From Arthrobacter silviterrae (GTDB lineage: Bacteria; Actinomycetota; Actinomycetes; Actinomycetales; Micrococcaceae), in assembly GCF_011045165.1 (NCBI RefSeq), contig NZ_JAAKZI010000015.1, positions 28,068-92,067 on the forward strand: a stretch of 64,000 nucleotides of DNA, written 5' to 3'. Position numbers and translations under genes: made by a program. Under the pieces are notes generated by a model. That model saw only the letters and a list, made by a program, of their open reading frames with translations, ran no database searches and was not told the DNA's origin. Each line of letters opens with the position of its first letter. Position 1 is the first letter of the stretch. Of the stretch, positions 1 through 8,599 are shown one piece after another.

Positions 1-137
1 GCCTGGACGCCCGCAATTCCGCCTCCGCTGCCATTTGCGAGCGGCTCGGCATGCGCCGGGAGGGCGTGCTGCGCGACAACATGTACCTCAAGGGCGAATG
101 GACGTCCGAGGCCATTTACTCCGTGGTGCGGTCGTAG
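1..137 (+). CDS. GNAT-family N-acetyltransferase, C-terminal fragment
   Basis: Only the last 44 codons lie in the window, read from base 3 to the TAG at 135-137. The peptide has the typical end of a RimJ/RimL-type acetyltransferase: a run of small residues followed by ERLGMRREGVLRD, a lysine-glycine-glutamate turn and a final beta strand (AIYSVVRS). In this family the segment packs against acetyl-CoA and closes the fold. The gene converges on the oligopeptidase gene, with six bases between the two stop codons. The acceptor substrate cannot be judged because the N-terminal part is outside the window. Confidence 0.7.
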   Translation, partial: LDARNSASAAICERLGMRREGVLRDNMYLKGEWTSEAIYSVVRS

Positions 138-143
138 GGCGGG

Positions 144-2342
144 TTACCGCAGCTCCGTGGCCCCGATCGCGTCGGCCAGGAATGCGTAGTCCCAGGCGCG
201 CGTCTTCCAGCCCTCGTACCGGCCGGACGCGCCGCCGTGGCCGCCGTCCATCTCGATCTTGAGCACAATGGGCTCGGTCCCCGTGGAAGTGGAACGCAGT
301 TCCTGGACCCACTTGGCCGGCTCCACGTACAGCACCCGGGTGTCGTTGAAGCTCGTCACGGCGGCAATCTTCGGGTAGGCCACTGGGCGCACGTTCTCAT
401 ACGGGGTGTACCCCTTCATGTACTTGTACACCTCCGGGTCCGTGATGGGGTTGCCCCATTCCTCCCATTCCAGGGCGGACAGCGGCAGCTCCGGGTCCAG
501 GATGGTGGTCAGGGCGTCCACGAACGGCACCTGCGCCACGATGGCCGCGTACTTCTCCGGGGCCAGGTTCGCCACGGCGCCCATCAGCAGCCCGCCGGCC
601 GAGCCGCCCATGGCACCGATCCGTGCCGGGTCCACCCAACCGGATCCCGCCAGCCAGTCCGTGGCCGCCACGAAGTCGGTGAAGGTGTTCTTCTTGTTCA
701 GCTTCTTGCCGTCCTCGTACCAGTGCCTGCCCATCTCGCCGCCGCCGCGCACGTGGGCAATGACGAAGACCACGCCGCGGTCCAGAAGGGACAGCCGGGG
801 CACGCCAAAGCCGGGGTCCATGCTGACCTCGTAGGAACCGTAGCCGTACACCACGCCGGCGTTTGACCCGTCCCGGACCAGGTCCGCGCGCCGCAGCACG
901 GACAGCGGCACCCGCGTGCCGTCGCCGGCCACGGCCCACTCGCGCGTGGCCACATAATTCTCGGACCGGTAACCGCCCAGCACGGGGGTCTCCTTGCGCA
1001 GCAGCAGTTCGCCGCCCGCCGTGCCCACCGGCAATACGTAGTCGTAAACGCGCGGCGGCGTGAAATCGGAGGTGTAGACCAGCCGGATCACGGGGGACTC
1101 AAACTCGCTCCCGCCCATCGAGGCCGTATACAGTTCCTCATCAAAAACAGGCTCGACGCCGGCCGCCTGCGCCGCGGTTCCCAGGCCGTCCAGGGGGGTC
1201 ACCTGGACGCGCTCAATGGTGTCCTGGCGCAGCGACACCACCATGTGGGTGGCTGTGACGGTGGCGCCGTTGATACGCACGGTCTCGTCATGGGCAATGA
1301 CGGTGGTCCAGTCCTGATCCGCCAGGGGCTTGGCGAACTCCGCGGCGTCCACCAGGGAAATCATGGAATTGGCGGCGTCGCGGTCATGGGTCAGCAGGAC
1401 CTTTTCGACACCCTCCCACAGGAACGGTTCGGCGTCGTACAGGACGTGCTCGCTGCGCGGGATGAGCGTCTGCAGGCCCTTTTCGGGGGCGGCGAAGTCC
1501 AGCAGGCGGGTTTCGCTGAACTCGGAGCAGCCGATGCTCACGGCCAGGTGGCGGCGGTCGGCGGAGAGGCCGAACCCCGTCCACATGGCCACGTCGTCCT
1601 CCTGGTACAGGACCTTGTCTTCGGAGACCGGCGTGCCCAGGACGTGGGTTTTCACCTGGTACGGGCGCCAGGAATCATCCGCCACCATGTAAAAGAGCGT
1701 GGTGCCGTCGGGGGAGAAGGCCAGGCCGTAAAACGCCTTGTCGATGGTGTCCGGCAGCAGCTCGCCGGTGCGCAGGTCCTTGATCCGGACGGTGAACAGC
1801 TCGTCGCCGGCGTTGTCCACGGCAAAAGCGTACAAATTCCCGTCACGGGTCACGGCGGCACCGCCCAGCGAGAAGAACGGCTGTCCCTCGGCCTCGGCGT
1901 TGCCGTCGAGCAAAATGACTTCGCCCGGGACGTCCACGCCGGGCTCCACCACGGGCGGCGTCCAATCCTCGACGGCACTGCCGTCGCCGCTGGCCTTCAC
2001 CCGGCACTGGATCGAGTAGGCGCTGCCCTCCACCATGCGGGCGTAGTACCACCAGCCGTCCTTGCGGCTCGGCACGGACAGGTCCGTTTCCTGGGTGCGG
2101 TTCTTGATCTCATTGAAGATGTCCGTGCGCAGCTGTTCCTGGCCGGCCGTGACGGCGTCAGTAAATGCCTGCTCCGCGTTGAGGTGCGCCACCACTTCCG
2201 GGTTGTCCTTCTCGCGCAGCCATTCGTAGTTGTCCGTGAAGGTGTCGCCGTGGTGGGTGCGCTCCACCGGCACCCTTTTGGCGACGGGGGCTGCGGCAGC
2301 TTCGGTTGCGGACGGGGTGGCTGCGGCATCGGGAAGGGTCAT
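144..2342 (-). CDS. ptrB: Oligopeptidase B (S9 prolyl oligopeptidase family)
   Basis: Cytosolic serine peptidase that cleaves short peptides after basic residues. The 732-residue protein has the family layout: an N-terminal beta-propeller (about residues 30-450) that filters substrates and a C-terminal alpha/beta-hydrolase domain. The catalytic triad is readable: Ser581 in GGSAGG, Asp667 in FNDTRV and His702 in DGGHGG. Oligopeptidase B is usually about 690-730 residues, so the gene is full length. The ATG at 2342 is the only sensible start. There is no signal peptide. It is transcribed away from the paa block, sharing the 178-base region that carries a PaaR operator. Prolyl specificity is possible, but the sequence around Ser and His is of the protease II type. 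Confidence 0.9.
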   Translation of the reverse strand: MTLPDAAATPSATEAAAAPVAKRVPVERTHHGDTFTDNYEWLREKDNPEVVAHLNAEQAFTDAVTAGQEQLRTDIFNEIKNRTQETDLSVPSRKDGWWYYARMVEGSAYSIQCRVKASGDGSAVEDWTPPVVEPGVDVPGEVILLDGNAEAEGQPFFSLGGAAVTRDGNLYAFAVDNAGDELFTVRIKDLRTGELLPDTIDKAFYGLAFSPDGTTLFYMVADDSWRPYQVKTHVLGTPVSEDKVLYQEDDVAMWTGFGLSADRRHLAVSIGCSEFSETRLLDFAAPEKGLQTLIPRSEHVLYDAEPFLWEGVEKVLLTHDRDAANSMISLVDAAEFAKPLADQDWTTVIAHDETVRINGATVTATHMVVSLRQDTIERVQVTPLDGLGTAAQAAGVEPVFDEELYTASMGGSEFESPVIRLVYTSDFTPPRVYDYVLPVGTAGGELLLRKETPVLGGYRSENYVATREWAVAGDGTRVPLSVLRRADLVRDGSNAGVVYGYGSYEVSMDPGFGVPRLSLLDRGVVFVIAHVRGGGEMGRHWYEDGKKLNKKNTFTDFVAATDWLAGSGWVDPARIGAMGGSAGGLLMGAVANLAPEKYAAIVAQVPFVDALTTILDPELPLSALEWEEWGNPITDPEVYKYMKGYTPYENVRPVAYPKIAAVTSFNDTRVLYVEPAKWVQELRSTSTGTEPIVLKIEMDGGHGGASGRYEGWKTRAWDYAFLADAIGATELR

Positions 2343-2404
2343 GGATCCACTGTATAGACCACTGCCCGGCGCGGCACGGGTGTATGCCCACAGCGGAGCG
2401 CGGG

Positions 2405-2455
2405 TTGACCGTGCGCCCCATCACATGGAATATTTATAGAACGAACGGTCGGTAA
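2405..2455 (+). promoter_or_regulatory. Promoter and PaaR-type operator of paaJFHZ
   Basis: A TTGACC -35 candidate lies at 2405-2410 and an AT-rich -10 region at 2428-2436. Directly after it, at 2439-2455, is the palindromic 17-mer GAACGAACGGTCGGTAA. The identical 17-mer sits in the paaA promoter at 13419-13435. Its place over the expected transcription start fits a repressor site. Binding by the TetR protein encoded at 10871-11485 is inferred from shared occurrence only. Confidence 0.75.
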
Positions 2456-2520
2456 TTTGGCGGCCGGGTCCCTGGCGGAAGCAATTGCCACGCCGCAGAG
2501 CACGTTCGAAGGGTACTTTC

Positions 2521-3750
2521 ATGGCCACAGCATCACCACAGGCATTTTTGGTGGACGGCGTCCGGACGCCCGTGGGCCGCTACGGCGGCGCCCTCGCCAC
2601 CGTCCGGCCCGACGACCTCGCCGCCCTGACCATCAAGGAACTCATCACCCGGACCGGAATCGACCCGGCCGACGTCGACGAGGTCATTTTCGGCAACGCC
2701 AACGGCGCCGGTGAGGAAAACCGCAACGTGGCCCGCATGGCCTGGCTGCTGGCTGGCTTCCCCGACACCGTCCCCGGCATCACAGTCAACCGGCTGTGCG
2801 CCTCCGGCATGAGCGCCATCACGATGGCGAGCCACATGGTCAAGGCCGGGGCGGCGGACATTGTGGTGGCCGGCGGCGTCGAATCGATGTCCCGGGCGCC
2901 CTGGGTCATGGCCAAGCCGGAGAAGGCGTTCGCCAAGCCAGGCGCCACCTTTGACACCTCCATCGGCTGGCGCTTCAGCAACCCCAGTTTCCTTTCCGGG
3001 GAGCTGTCCCGCGGCGGAAAAATGACATTCTCCATGTCGGAAACAGCCGAGGAAGTGGCCCGCGTGTACGGCACCTCCCGCGAGGACTGCGACGCCTTTG
3101 CTGTCCGCTCCCACGAGCTGGCACTGGCGGCCATTGCGGCCGGCCGGTTCCGGGACGAAATTGTGCCCGTGACGGTCCGCGGCCGCAAGGGCGACACCGT
3201 GGTCGACACCGACGAGGGCCCGCGCCCCGGCACCACCGCCGACGTGCTGGCCGGGCTGCGCCCCGTGGTCAAGGGAGGTACCGTGGTCACGGCGGGCAAT
3301 GCCTCCAGCCTCAACGACGGCGCCTCCGCCATCATCGTCGCCTCCGAAGCTGCCATCCAAAAGTACGGCCTCACCCCGCGCGCCCGCATCATCGACGGCG
3401 CCTCGGCCGGCCTGGCCCCGGAAATCATGGGCATGGGGCCCGTCGCCGCCACCCACAAGGTTCTCGAGCGGCAGGGCACGGGCATCAGCCAGCTGGCCGC
3501 CGTCGAACTCAACGAGGCGTTCGCCTCCCAGTCGCTGGCCTGCATGCGCGAACTGGGACTGGACACCGGCACCGTCAACAACGACGGCGGCGCCATCGCC
3601 CTCGGCCACCCGCTGGGCTCCTCCGGCTCCCGCATAGTCATCACGCTGCTGGGACGCCTGGAACGCGAGGCCCCCGGCGGACTGGGCCTGGCCACCATGT
3701 GCGTGGGCGTGGGCCAGGGCGCCGCGCTGCTCGTGGAAGGCCTGTCATGA
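2521..3750 (+). CDS. paaJ: Acetyl-CoA acyltransferase (phenylacetate-pathway thiolase)
   Basis: Thiolase that in the phenylacetate pathway cleaves 3-oxo-5,6-dehydrosuberyl-CoA and 3-oxoadipyl-CoA with CoA, releasing acetyl-CoA. The 409-residue protein shows the thiolase nucleophile Cys93 (NRLCASGM), the GGVESMSRAP motif, His363 in the GHPLGSSG loop and the acid/base Cys394 in CVGVGQG. The ATG at 2521 is chosen over an upstream in-frame ATG at 2485 because it has a GAAGGG ribosome site and because thiolase homology begins there. It is the first gene of a four-gene operon and overlaps paaF by ATGA. A general beta-ketoadipyl thiolase (PcaF) has the same signature; the neighbours decide for PaaJ. 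Confidence 0.88.
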   Translation: MATASPQAFLVDGVRTPVGRYGGALATVRPDDLAALTIKELITRTGIDPADVDEVIFGNANGAGEENRNVARMAWLLAGFPDTVPGITVNRLCASGMSAITMASHMVKAGAADIVVAGGVESMSRAPWVMAKPEKAFAKPGATFDTSIGWRFSNPSFLSGELSRGGKMTFSMSETAEEVARVYGTSREDCDAFAVRSHELALAAIAAGRFRDEIVPVTVRGRKGDTVVDTDEGPRPGTTADVLAGLRPVVKGGTVVTAGNASSLNDGASAIIVASEAAIQKYGLTPRARIIDGASAGLAPEIMGMGPVAATHKVLERQGTGISQLAAVELNEAFASQSLACMRELGLDTGTVNNDGGAIALGHPLGSSGSRIVITLLGRLEREAPGGLGLATMCVGVGQGAALLVEGLS

Positions 3751-4544
3751 CGCACGACGCCGGGCACCTCCTCGATCCCGCCGCCTTCGCCACGCTTGTG
3801 GTCACCGAGGCGGAAGACCGCGTGGCCGTCCAGCTCAACCGGCCAGCGGTGCGGAACGCCATCGACGCGCAGATGGTGGCCGAGCTGCACGCTGTCTGCA
3901 CCCACCTGGAGGCCCATCCCAAAGTGCTGGTCCTGTCCGGGATACCGGGCGACGAGGCCGCCGGGACCAAGGGGATCTTCGCCTCCGGGGCGGACATTGC
4001 CGAACTGCGCGAACGCCGCCGCGACGACGCCCTGGCTGGCATCAACTCCGGCCTGTTCGACCGAATCGCCAAGCTCCCCATGCCCGTCATCGCGGCCCTG
4101 GACGGGTATGCACTGGGCGGCGGCGCCGAGCTGGCCTACGCCGCCGACTTCCGCATCGGCACCCGCGCGCTGCGCATGGGCCAACCCGAAACATCGCTGG
4201 GCATCATGGCGGCGGCCGGTGCCACGTGGCGGCTGAAGGAACTGGTGGGCGAGCCCGTGGCCAAGCAGATGCTGCTGGCCGGGCGCATCCTCACCGGGGA
4301 GGGCTGCCTGGCCGTGGGGCTGGTCACCGAACTCGTGGAATCCGCCGAACTGCTGCCGGCCGCCCACGCACTGGCGGACCGGATCGGGCTGCAGGACCCT
4401 TTGGCCGTGCAGGCCACCAAGCGCGTGTTTCACGCCCCGCGTGAAGCCCATCCCGACATAGACAACCACGAGCAGGCCGAACTCTTTGAGTCGCCTGCCA
4501 AGTTCGCCCGCATGCAGGCATTCCTGGACAAGAGGAAGAAATGA
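3747..4544 (+). CDS. paaF: Enoyl-CoA hydratase (2,3-dehydroadipyl-CoA hydratase)
   Basis: Crotonase-fold hydratase expected to hydrate 2,3-dehydroadipyl-CoA to 3-hydroxyadipyl-CoA in the lower phenylacetate pathway. The 265-residue protein has the oxyanion-hole segments (FASGADI near residue 75; LGGGAELAYAADF near residue 125) and both hydratase-type acidic positions, the Glu of GGGAEL and the Glu of QPETSLG. That favours hydratase over isomerase activity. The ATG at 3747 overlaps the thiolase stop, and an ATGA overlap couples it to paaH. The longer upstream reading of this frame runs inside paaJ and is not used. Confidence 0.85.
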   Translation: MTHDAGHLLDPAAFATLVVTEAEDRVAVQLNRPAVRNAIDAQMVAELHAVCTHLEAHPKVLVLSGIPGDEAAGTKGIFASGADIAELRERRRDDALAGINSGLFDRIAKLPMPVIAALDGYALGGGAELAYAADFRIGTRALRMGQPETSLGIMAAAGATWRLKELVGEPVAKQMLLAGRILTGEGCLAVGLVTELVESAELLPAAHALADRIGLQDPLAVQATKRVFHAPREAHPDIDNHEQAELFESPAKFARMQAFLDKRKK

Positions 4545-5431
4545 CCCCCACCCCCGACGCTCCCTCACCTTCCGGCGTGTTTTCCCCAACCCTCCCTCAC
4601 TTTGTGGGGGTCCTGGGCGGCGGGCGCATGGGCGCCGGCATTGCCCACGCCTTCCTGATGGCCGGCTGCGAAGTGCTGGTGGTGGAGCGCGACGGCGACG
4701 CTGCCGCAGGCGCCCGCACCCGCGTGGAAGCCTCCGTGGCAAAATCCGTGGAGCGCGGCCTGGCCGGCAGCGCGGAGGGGTTCCTGGACCGGCTTTCAGT
4801 GTCCACCGACTACGCGGACTTTGCCGCCTGCGCGCTGGTGGTGGAGGCCGTCCCGGAAATCTGGGAGCTGAAGGTGGCCTCCCTGCAAGACGTGGAAAAG
4901 CACCTGGCGCCCACGGCGTTCCTGGCGTCCAACACCTCATCGCTTTCCATGAGCGGGCTCGGCGCTGAGCTGGAACGGCCCGCAAACTTCATCGGCCTGC
5001 ACTTCTTCAACCCGGTCCCGGCTTCCACGCTGATCGAGGTTGTCATTGCCAAGCAGACCAGCCCCGCCCTGGTGACCACGGCGAAAGGCTGGGTGGAAGC
5101 GCTCGGCAAGACCGCCGTCGTGGTTAACGACGCACCGGGGTTCGCCTCGTCCCGCCTGGGCGTGATGCTGGCGCTGGAGGCCATCCGCATGGTGGAGGAG
5201 CGCGTGGCGAGTGCCGAGGACATCGACAACGCCATGGTGCTTGGCTACAAACACGCCACTGGCCCGTTGCGCACCACCGATGTTGTGGGCCTGGACGTGC
5301 GGCTGGAAATTGCCGAATACCTGGCGGAAACGCTGGGGGAGCGCTTTGCACCGCCGCAGCTGCTCCGGGACAAGGTGGCCCGCGGCGAGCTGGGCCGCAA
5401 AACCGGCAAGGGTTTTTTCAACTGGGCATAG
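4541..5431 (+). CDS. paaH: 3-hydroxyacyl-CoA dehydrogenase (3-hydroxyadipyl-CoA dehydrogenase)
   Basis: NAD-dependent oxidation of 3-hydroxyadipyl-CoA to 3-oxoadipyl-CoA, feeding the thiolase encoded upstream. At 296 residues it has the standard two-domain layout. The Rossmann motif is VLGGGRMGAGIAHAF (about residues 24-38). The catalytic His lies in GLHFFNPVP and is followed by the NDAPGF motif. The C-terminal dimerisation domain ends in a KTGKGFF-type sequence. A proline- and serine-rich stretch of about 20 residues precedes the Rossmann fold. The ATG overlaps the paaF stop (ATGA). A general 3-hydroxybutyryl-CoA dehydrogenase would look alike; the operon supports PaaH. Confidence 0.88.
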   Translation: MTPTPDAPSPSGVFSPTLPHFVGVLGGGRMGAGIAHAFLMAGCEVLVVERDGDAAAGARTRVEASVAKSVERGLAGSAEGFLDRLSVSTDYADFAACALVVEAVPEIWELKVASLQDVEKHLAPTAFLASNTSSLSMSGLGAELERPANFIGLHFFNPVPASTLIEVVIAKQTSPALVTTAKGWVEALGKTAVVVNDAPGFASSRLGVMLALEAIRMVEERVASAEDIDNAMVLGYKHATGPLRTTDVVGLDVRLEIAEYLAETLGERFAPPQLLRDKVARGELGRKTGKGFFNWA

Positions 5432-5455
5432 GCCCCGCGGATTCGAGGGAAACGG

Positions 5456-7603
5456 ATGGACATGAAGACAGCTATTGAAACGGTGCCCAGCTACATCCAG
5501 GATGCCTGGTGGACTCCGGACGACGGCGCCGGGGGCACCGATGCGCGCGACGCCAGCACGGGGGAGGTCCTCGCCCGGGTGTCGGCCGAAGGGCTGGACC
5601 TGGCCGCCGCCGTCGAACACGGCAGGACCGTGGGGCAGGCCTCGCTGGGCGGGCTGACCATCCACGAGCGGGCACTGAAGCTGCGCGAGCTGGCGCAGTA
5701 CCTCAACGGCCGCCGCGAGGAGCTTTACGCAATTTCCGCCCGGACCGGCGCCACGAAGATCGACTCCATGGTGGACATCGACGGCGGCATTGGCGTGCTG
5801 TTCACGTTCTCCTCCAAGGGCCGGCGCGAACTGCCGAACGCCAACGTCATTGTGGACGGGCCGGTGGAGGTGCTCAGCAAGGACGGCTCCTTCATCGGCG
5901 AGCACATCTACACCCGCATCCCCGGGGTGGCCGTGCAGATCAACGCCTTCAACTTCCCTGTCTGGGGCATGCTGGAAAAGTTCGCCCCCGCCTTCATTGC
6001 CGGCGTGCCCACCATCGTCAAGCCGGCCACCCCCAGCGGCTACCTGGCGGAGGCGGCGGTGCGCGCCATCGTTGAATCCGGGATCCTGCCCGCCGGCTCC
6101 CTGCAGCTGATTTCCGGCTCCGCCCGGGACCTGCTGGACCGTCTGGACTACCGGGACATGGTCTCCTTCACCGGCTCCGCCAGCACCGCCAACCTGCTGA
6201 AGAACCACCCCAATGTGGCCCATGGCGGCGTCCGCTTCACCTCCGAGACCGATTCGCTCAACGCCGCCATCCTGGGCCCCGACGCCGTCCCCGGCACGCC
6301 GGAATTCGATGCCTTCGTCAAGTCCGTGGTCACCGAAATGACGGTCAAGGCCGGGCAGAAGTGCACGTCCATCCGGCGCACCATCGTCCCCAATGAGCTG
6401 CGCCAGGCGGTCATTGACGCGATTGGCTCGCGGATCACCGAGCGTGTGGTGGTGGGCGATCCCCGCGCCGCCGGCGTGACCATGGGGGCCCTCGCCTCGC
6501 TGGAGCAGCTGGCGGACGTCCGCTCCGCCGTCGAGACCATGCTCGCGGCCGGCGGCGAACTCGCCTTCGGCACCCTGGACGCACCCCGGGTGACCCTCGC
6601 GGACGGGTCCGTGGCCGCTGTCGCTGACGGTGCATTCATGTCCCCCGTGGTCCTGGGCTGGGCCGACCCCGAGTCCCCGGCCGTCCACACCCTGGAGGCC
6701 TTTGGCCCAGTCACCAGCGTGCTGGGTTATGACACGCACGACGGCGGCGCAGAGCAGGGTGTCGACGTCACCGAGGCCGTCCGGCTCGCTGCAATGGGGG
6801 CCGGGTCCCTCGTTGCCACCGTGTGCACCAACGATCCTGAGGTCGCCCGGCAATTGGTCACAGGCATTGCAGCCCACCACGGCCGCGTACTGGTCCTTAA
6901 CCGCGAGGACGCCCGCACGTCAACCGGCCACGGCTCGCCCGTGCCCCACCTGGTGCACGGCGGGCCGGGGCGTGCCGGCGGCGGCGAGGAACTGGGCGGC
7001 ATCCGCTCCGTCAAGCACCACATGCAGCGCACCGCCATCCAGGGCTCGCCCAACATGCTCACGGCCGTGACAGGTGTGTGGCACACGGGAGCTGACCGGG
7101 TGGCTGCCGGCGATCCGGAGTTCGGTGCCGTGGCCGGTGCCGTCCATCCGTTCCGCAAATCCCTGGCCGAGCTGCACATTGGCGACGCATTCGCCTCCGG
7201 GCTGCGGCAGGTCACGCTGGAGGACATCACGGCGTTCGCCGACACCACGGGCGACACCTTTTACGCCCACACGGATGCGGTTGCCGCAGAAAAGAATCCG
7301 TTTTTCCCGGGCATCGTGGCCCACGGCTACCTGCTGGTGTCCTGGGCGGCCGGGCTGTTCGTGGAACCCGCGCCGGGCCCCGTGCTGGCCAACTACGGGC
7401 TGGAAAACCTGCGCTTCATCACACCCGTGGCGGCCGGCGACTCGATCCGCGTGACCCTGACGGCCAAGAAAATCACCCCCCGCGTCACCGACGAATATGG
7501 CGAGGTCTGCTGGGACGCGATCCTGCACAATCAAAACGGCGAGATCGTGGCCACTTACGACGTGCTGACGCTCGTGGAGAAAGAGGACACGCTGTACAAG
7601 TAG
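5456..7603 (+). CDS. paaZ: Bifunctional oxepin-CoA hydrolase / semialdehyde dehydrogenase
   Basis: Ring-cleavage enzyme of the phenylacetate pathway. Its MaoC-type hydratase domain opens oxepin-CoA and its aldehyde dehydrogenase domain oxidises the resulting semialdehyde to 3-oxo-5,6-dehydrosuberyl-CoA. The 715-residue protein begins with the dehydrogenase domain (about 1-530) with FTGSAST near residue 240 and the catalytic Cys303 in GQKCTS. It ends with a MaoC hot-dog domain (from about residue 555) with the TGDTFYAHTD and GIVAHGYL segments. The fusion is characteristic of PaaZ. The ATG at 5456 follows GAGGGAAA; a second ATG two codons on is possible. It is the last gene of the operon and faces a large inverted repeat. 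Confidence 0.92.
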   Translation: MDMKTAIETVPSYIQDAWWTPDDGAGGTDARDASTGEVLARVSAEGLDLAAAVEHGRTVGQASLGGLTIHERALKLRELAQYLNGRREELYAISARTGATKIDSMVDIDGGIGVLFTFSSKGRRELPNANVIVDGPVEVLSKDGSFIGEHIYTRIPGVAVQINAFNFPVWGMLEKFAPAFIAGVPTIVKPATPSGYLAEAAVRAIVESGILPAGSLQLISGSARDLLDRLDYRDMVSFTGSASTANLLKNHPNVAHGGVRFTSETDSLNAAILGPDAVPGTPEFDAFVKSVVTEMTVKAGQKCTSIRRTIVPNELRQAVIDAIGSRITERVVVGDPRAAGVTMGALASLEQLADVRSAVETMLAAGGELAFGTLDAPRVTLADGSVAAVADGAFMSPVVLGWADPESPAVHTLEAFGPVTSVLGYDTHDGGAEQGVDVTEAVRLAAMGAGSLVATVCTNDPEVARQLVTGIAAHHGRVLVLNREDARTSTGHGSPVPHLVHGGPGRAGGGEELGGIRSVKHHMQRTAIQGSPNMLTAVTGVWHTGADRVAAGDPEFGAVAGAVHPFRKSLAELHIGDAFASGLRQVTLEDITAFADTTGDTFYAHTDAVAAEKNPFFPGIVAHGYLLVSWAAGLFVEPAPGPVLANYGLENLRFITPVAAGDSIRVTLTAKKITPRVTDEYGEVCWDAILHNQNGEIVATYDVLTLVEKEDTLYK

Positions 7604-7613
7604 GCAAGACCCT

Positions 7614-7714
7614 GTGGCGGCCCGGCATTTTTCCGGTGACTATCCGACGCGTCGGCCGCGGGCGGCCTTTGGCGTCTCCTTTACGTCACCTACAAAAAAT
7701 GCCGGCTCCGCCAC
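7614..7714. terminator. Long inverted repeat between convergent genes, probable bidirectional terminator
   Basis: Left arm 7614-7640 (GTGGCGG, CCGGCATTTTT, GGTGAC) pairs with right arm 7685-7714 (GTCACC, AAAAATGCCGG, CCGCCAC), with short interruptions. The 44-base centre holds the perfect palindrome CCGACGCGTCGG at 7644-7655. The T-run on one strand and A-run on the other suit termination from both sides, between the ends of paaZ and the DUF427 gene. The arms are longer than a simple terminator needs, so a cruciform or mobile-repeat origin is also possible. Confidence 0.6.
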
Positions 7715-7736
7715 TGTCGGGATTACACGCGTCTGT

Positions 7737-8501
7737 CTATAGCTCCGTGACGTCCACGAGGTGGTCATAGAAGCAGACGTAGCCGGCGATTTCCGCGGCG
7801 GGTGGCAACGGCTTCTGGTAGCTCCAGGCCACATCCTCCCCGGACCCGCCCGCCAGCCGCCAGTAGCTGGCCACCCCCTTGTAGGGACACAGCGTTACGG
7901 AATCGGTGGGGATCAGCTGGTCCCAGTTCACGTCCGACGGCGGCACATAAATCCGCTCCGCCATGCCTGTCTCAAACACGAGGGCCGGTGTGGTGGATTC
8001 AGCCAGCGCCACGCCGCCGCTGCTGACCCTCACGTGCCGGGTGCTGTGCCGGATGTCGATGCGGTGGAAGGGGTCGCGCGGGTGGGCCTGCACGGAGTCG
8101 TCCTCCTCCAGCCAGCTGAATGCAGTGGGGTCAAATGCCACGTAGCCGGCGAGGTCCGGGTCGTCCAGCTCAAATGCGCCTCCCGCCGCGGTCTGTCCGC
8201 CGGACGAGACGTCCAGTGCCGTTCCCGGGGCGCTGTGCTGGCCAAAGGGAATGCCGGGGTGCAGTACAGGGGGCAGATCCGGTGACGGCGGCGTGGGCGG
8301 GGCAGGGCTCAGGACACCCACGACGTCGTTCGCCGGCACCGCGTAGCACGGCACCACCCGCCGTGGTTCCCAAAGCACCACGGCGCTGCGGGTGTCCAGC
8401 ACGGGGACCCCGCCCAGCAGTGCGCGGATGTGTTTGGCGGTGGGTTCGTAGCGAAGCTCCGGCAGGAGTGCCCAGAGTGAGGCTGATATCTTGGTGGCCA
8501 T
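7737..8501 (-). CDS. DUF427 domain protein
   Basis: Member of the DUF427 family, small cytosolic proteins with no settled function. The 254-residue protein appears to hold two copies of the domain. The first contains WEPRRVVPCYAVP near residue 45. The second contains DSVQAHPRDPFHRIDI, FETGMAERIYVP and SVTLCPYKGVASYW, the conserved DUF427 core. The ATG at 8501 is chosen because homology begins at MATKISASLW and GGAGGC precedes it. An upstream GTG at 8603 overlaps the HNH stop as GTGA, but its extra 34 residues look non-coding. A CACGCT box six bases before the ATG may give it its own promoter. No link to phenylacetate metabolism is evident. Confidence 0.7.
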   Translation of the reverse strand: MATKISASLWALLPELRYEPTAKHIRALLGGVPVLDTRSAVVLWEPRRVVPCYAVPANDVVGVLSPAPPTPPSPDLPPVLHPGIPFGQHSAPGTALDVSSGGQTAAGGAFELDDPDLAGYVAFDPTAFSWLEEDDSVQAHPRDPFHRIDIRHSTRHVRVSSGGVALAESTTPALVFETGMAERIYVPPSDVNWDQLIPTDSVTLCPYKGVASYWRLAGGSGEDVAWSYQKPLPPAAEIAGYVCFYDHLVDVTEL

Positions 8502-8599
8502 GCCTCCAGCGTGCGCCGTGCCGGGCTGGCCGTCAATCCAGTTGCCGCGGGTACCGTCCCCGGCGCCCCCCGACCGGCGTCCACCGCCCGGGGCCTGAG

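Noticed and set aside
2580..4985. 801-codon open frame on the minus strand across paaJ-paaF-paaH
   Set aside because: It is antisense to three genes with clear catalytic motifs, shows no family motif and has the Arg/Pro/Ala bias of a high-GC shadow frame.
4937..6880. 647-codon minus-strand frame over paaH and paaZ
   Set aside because: It mirrors the codon positions of paaZ on the other strand and has the Gly/His/Asp-rich composition typical of a complementary frame.
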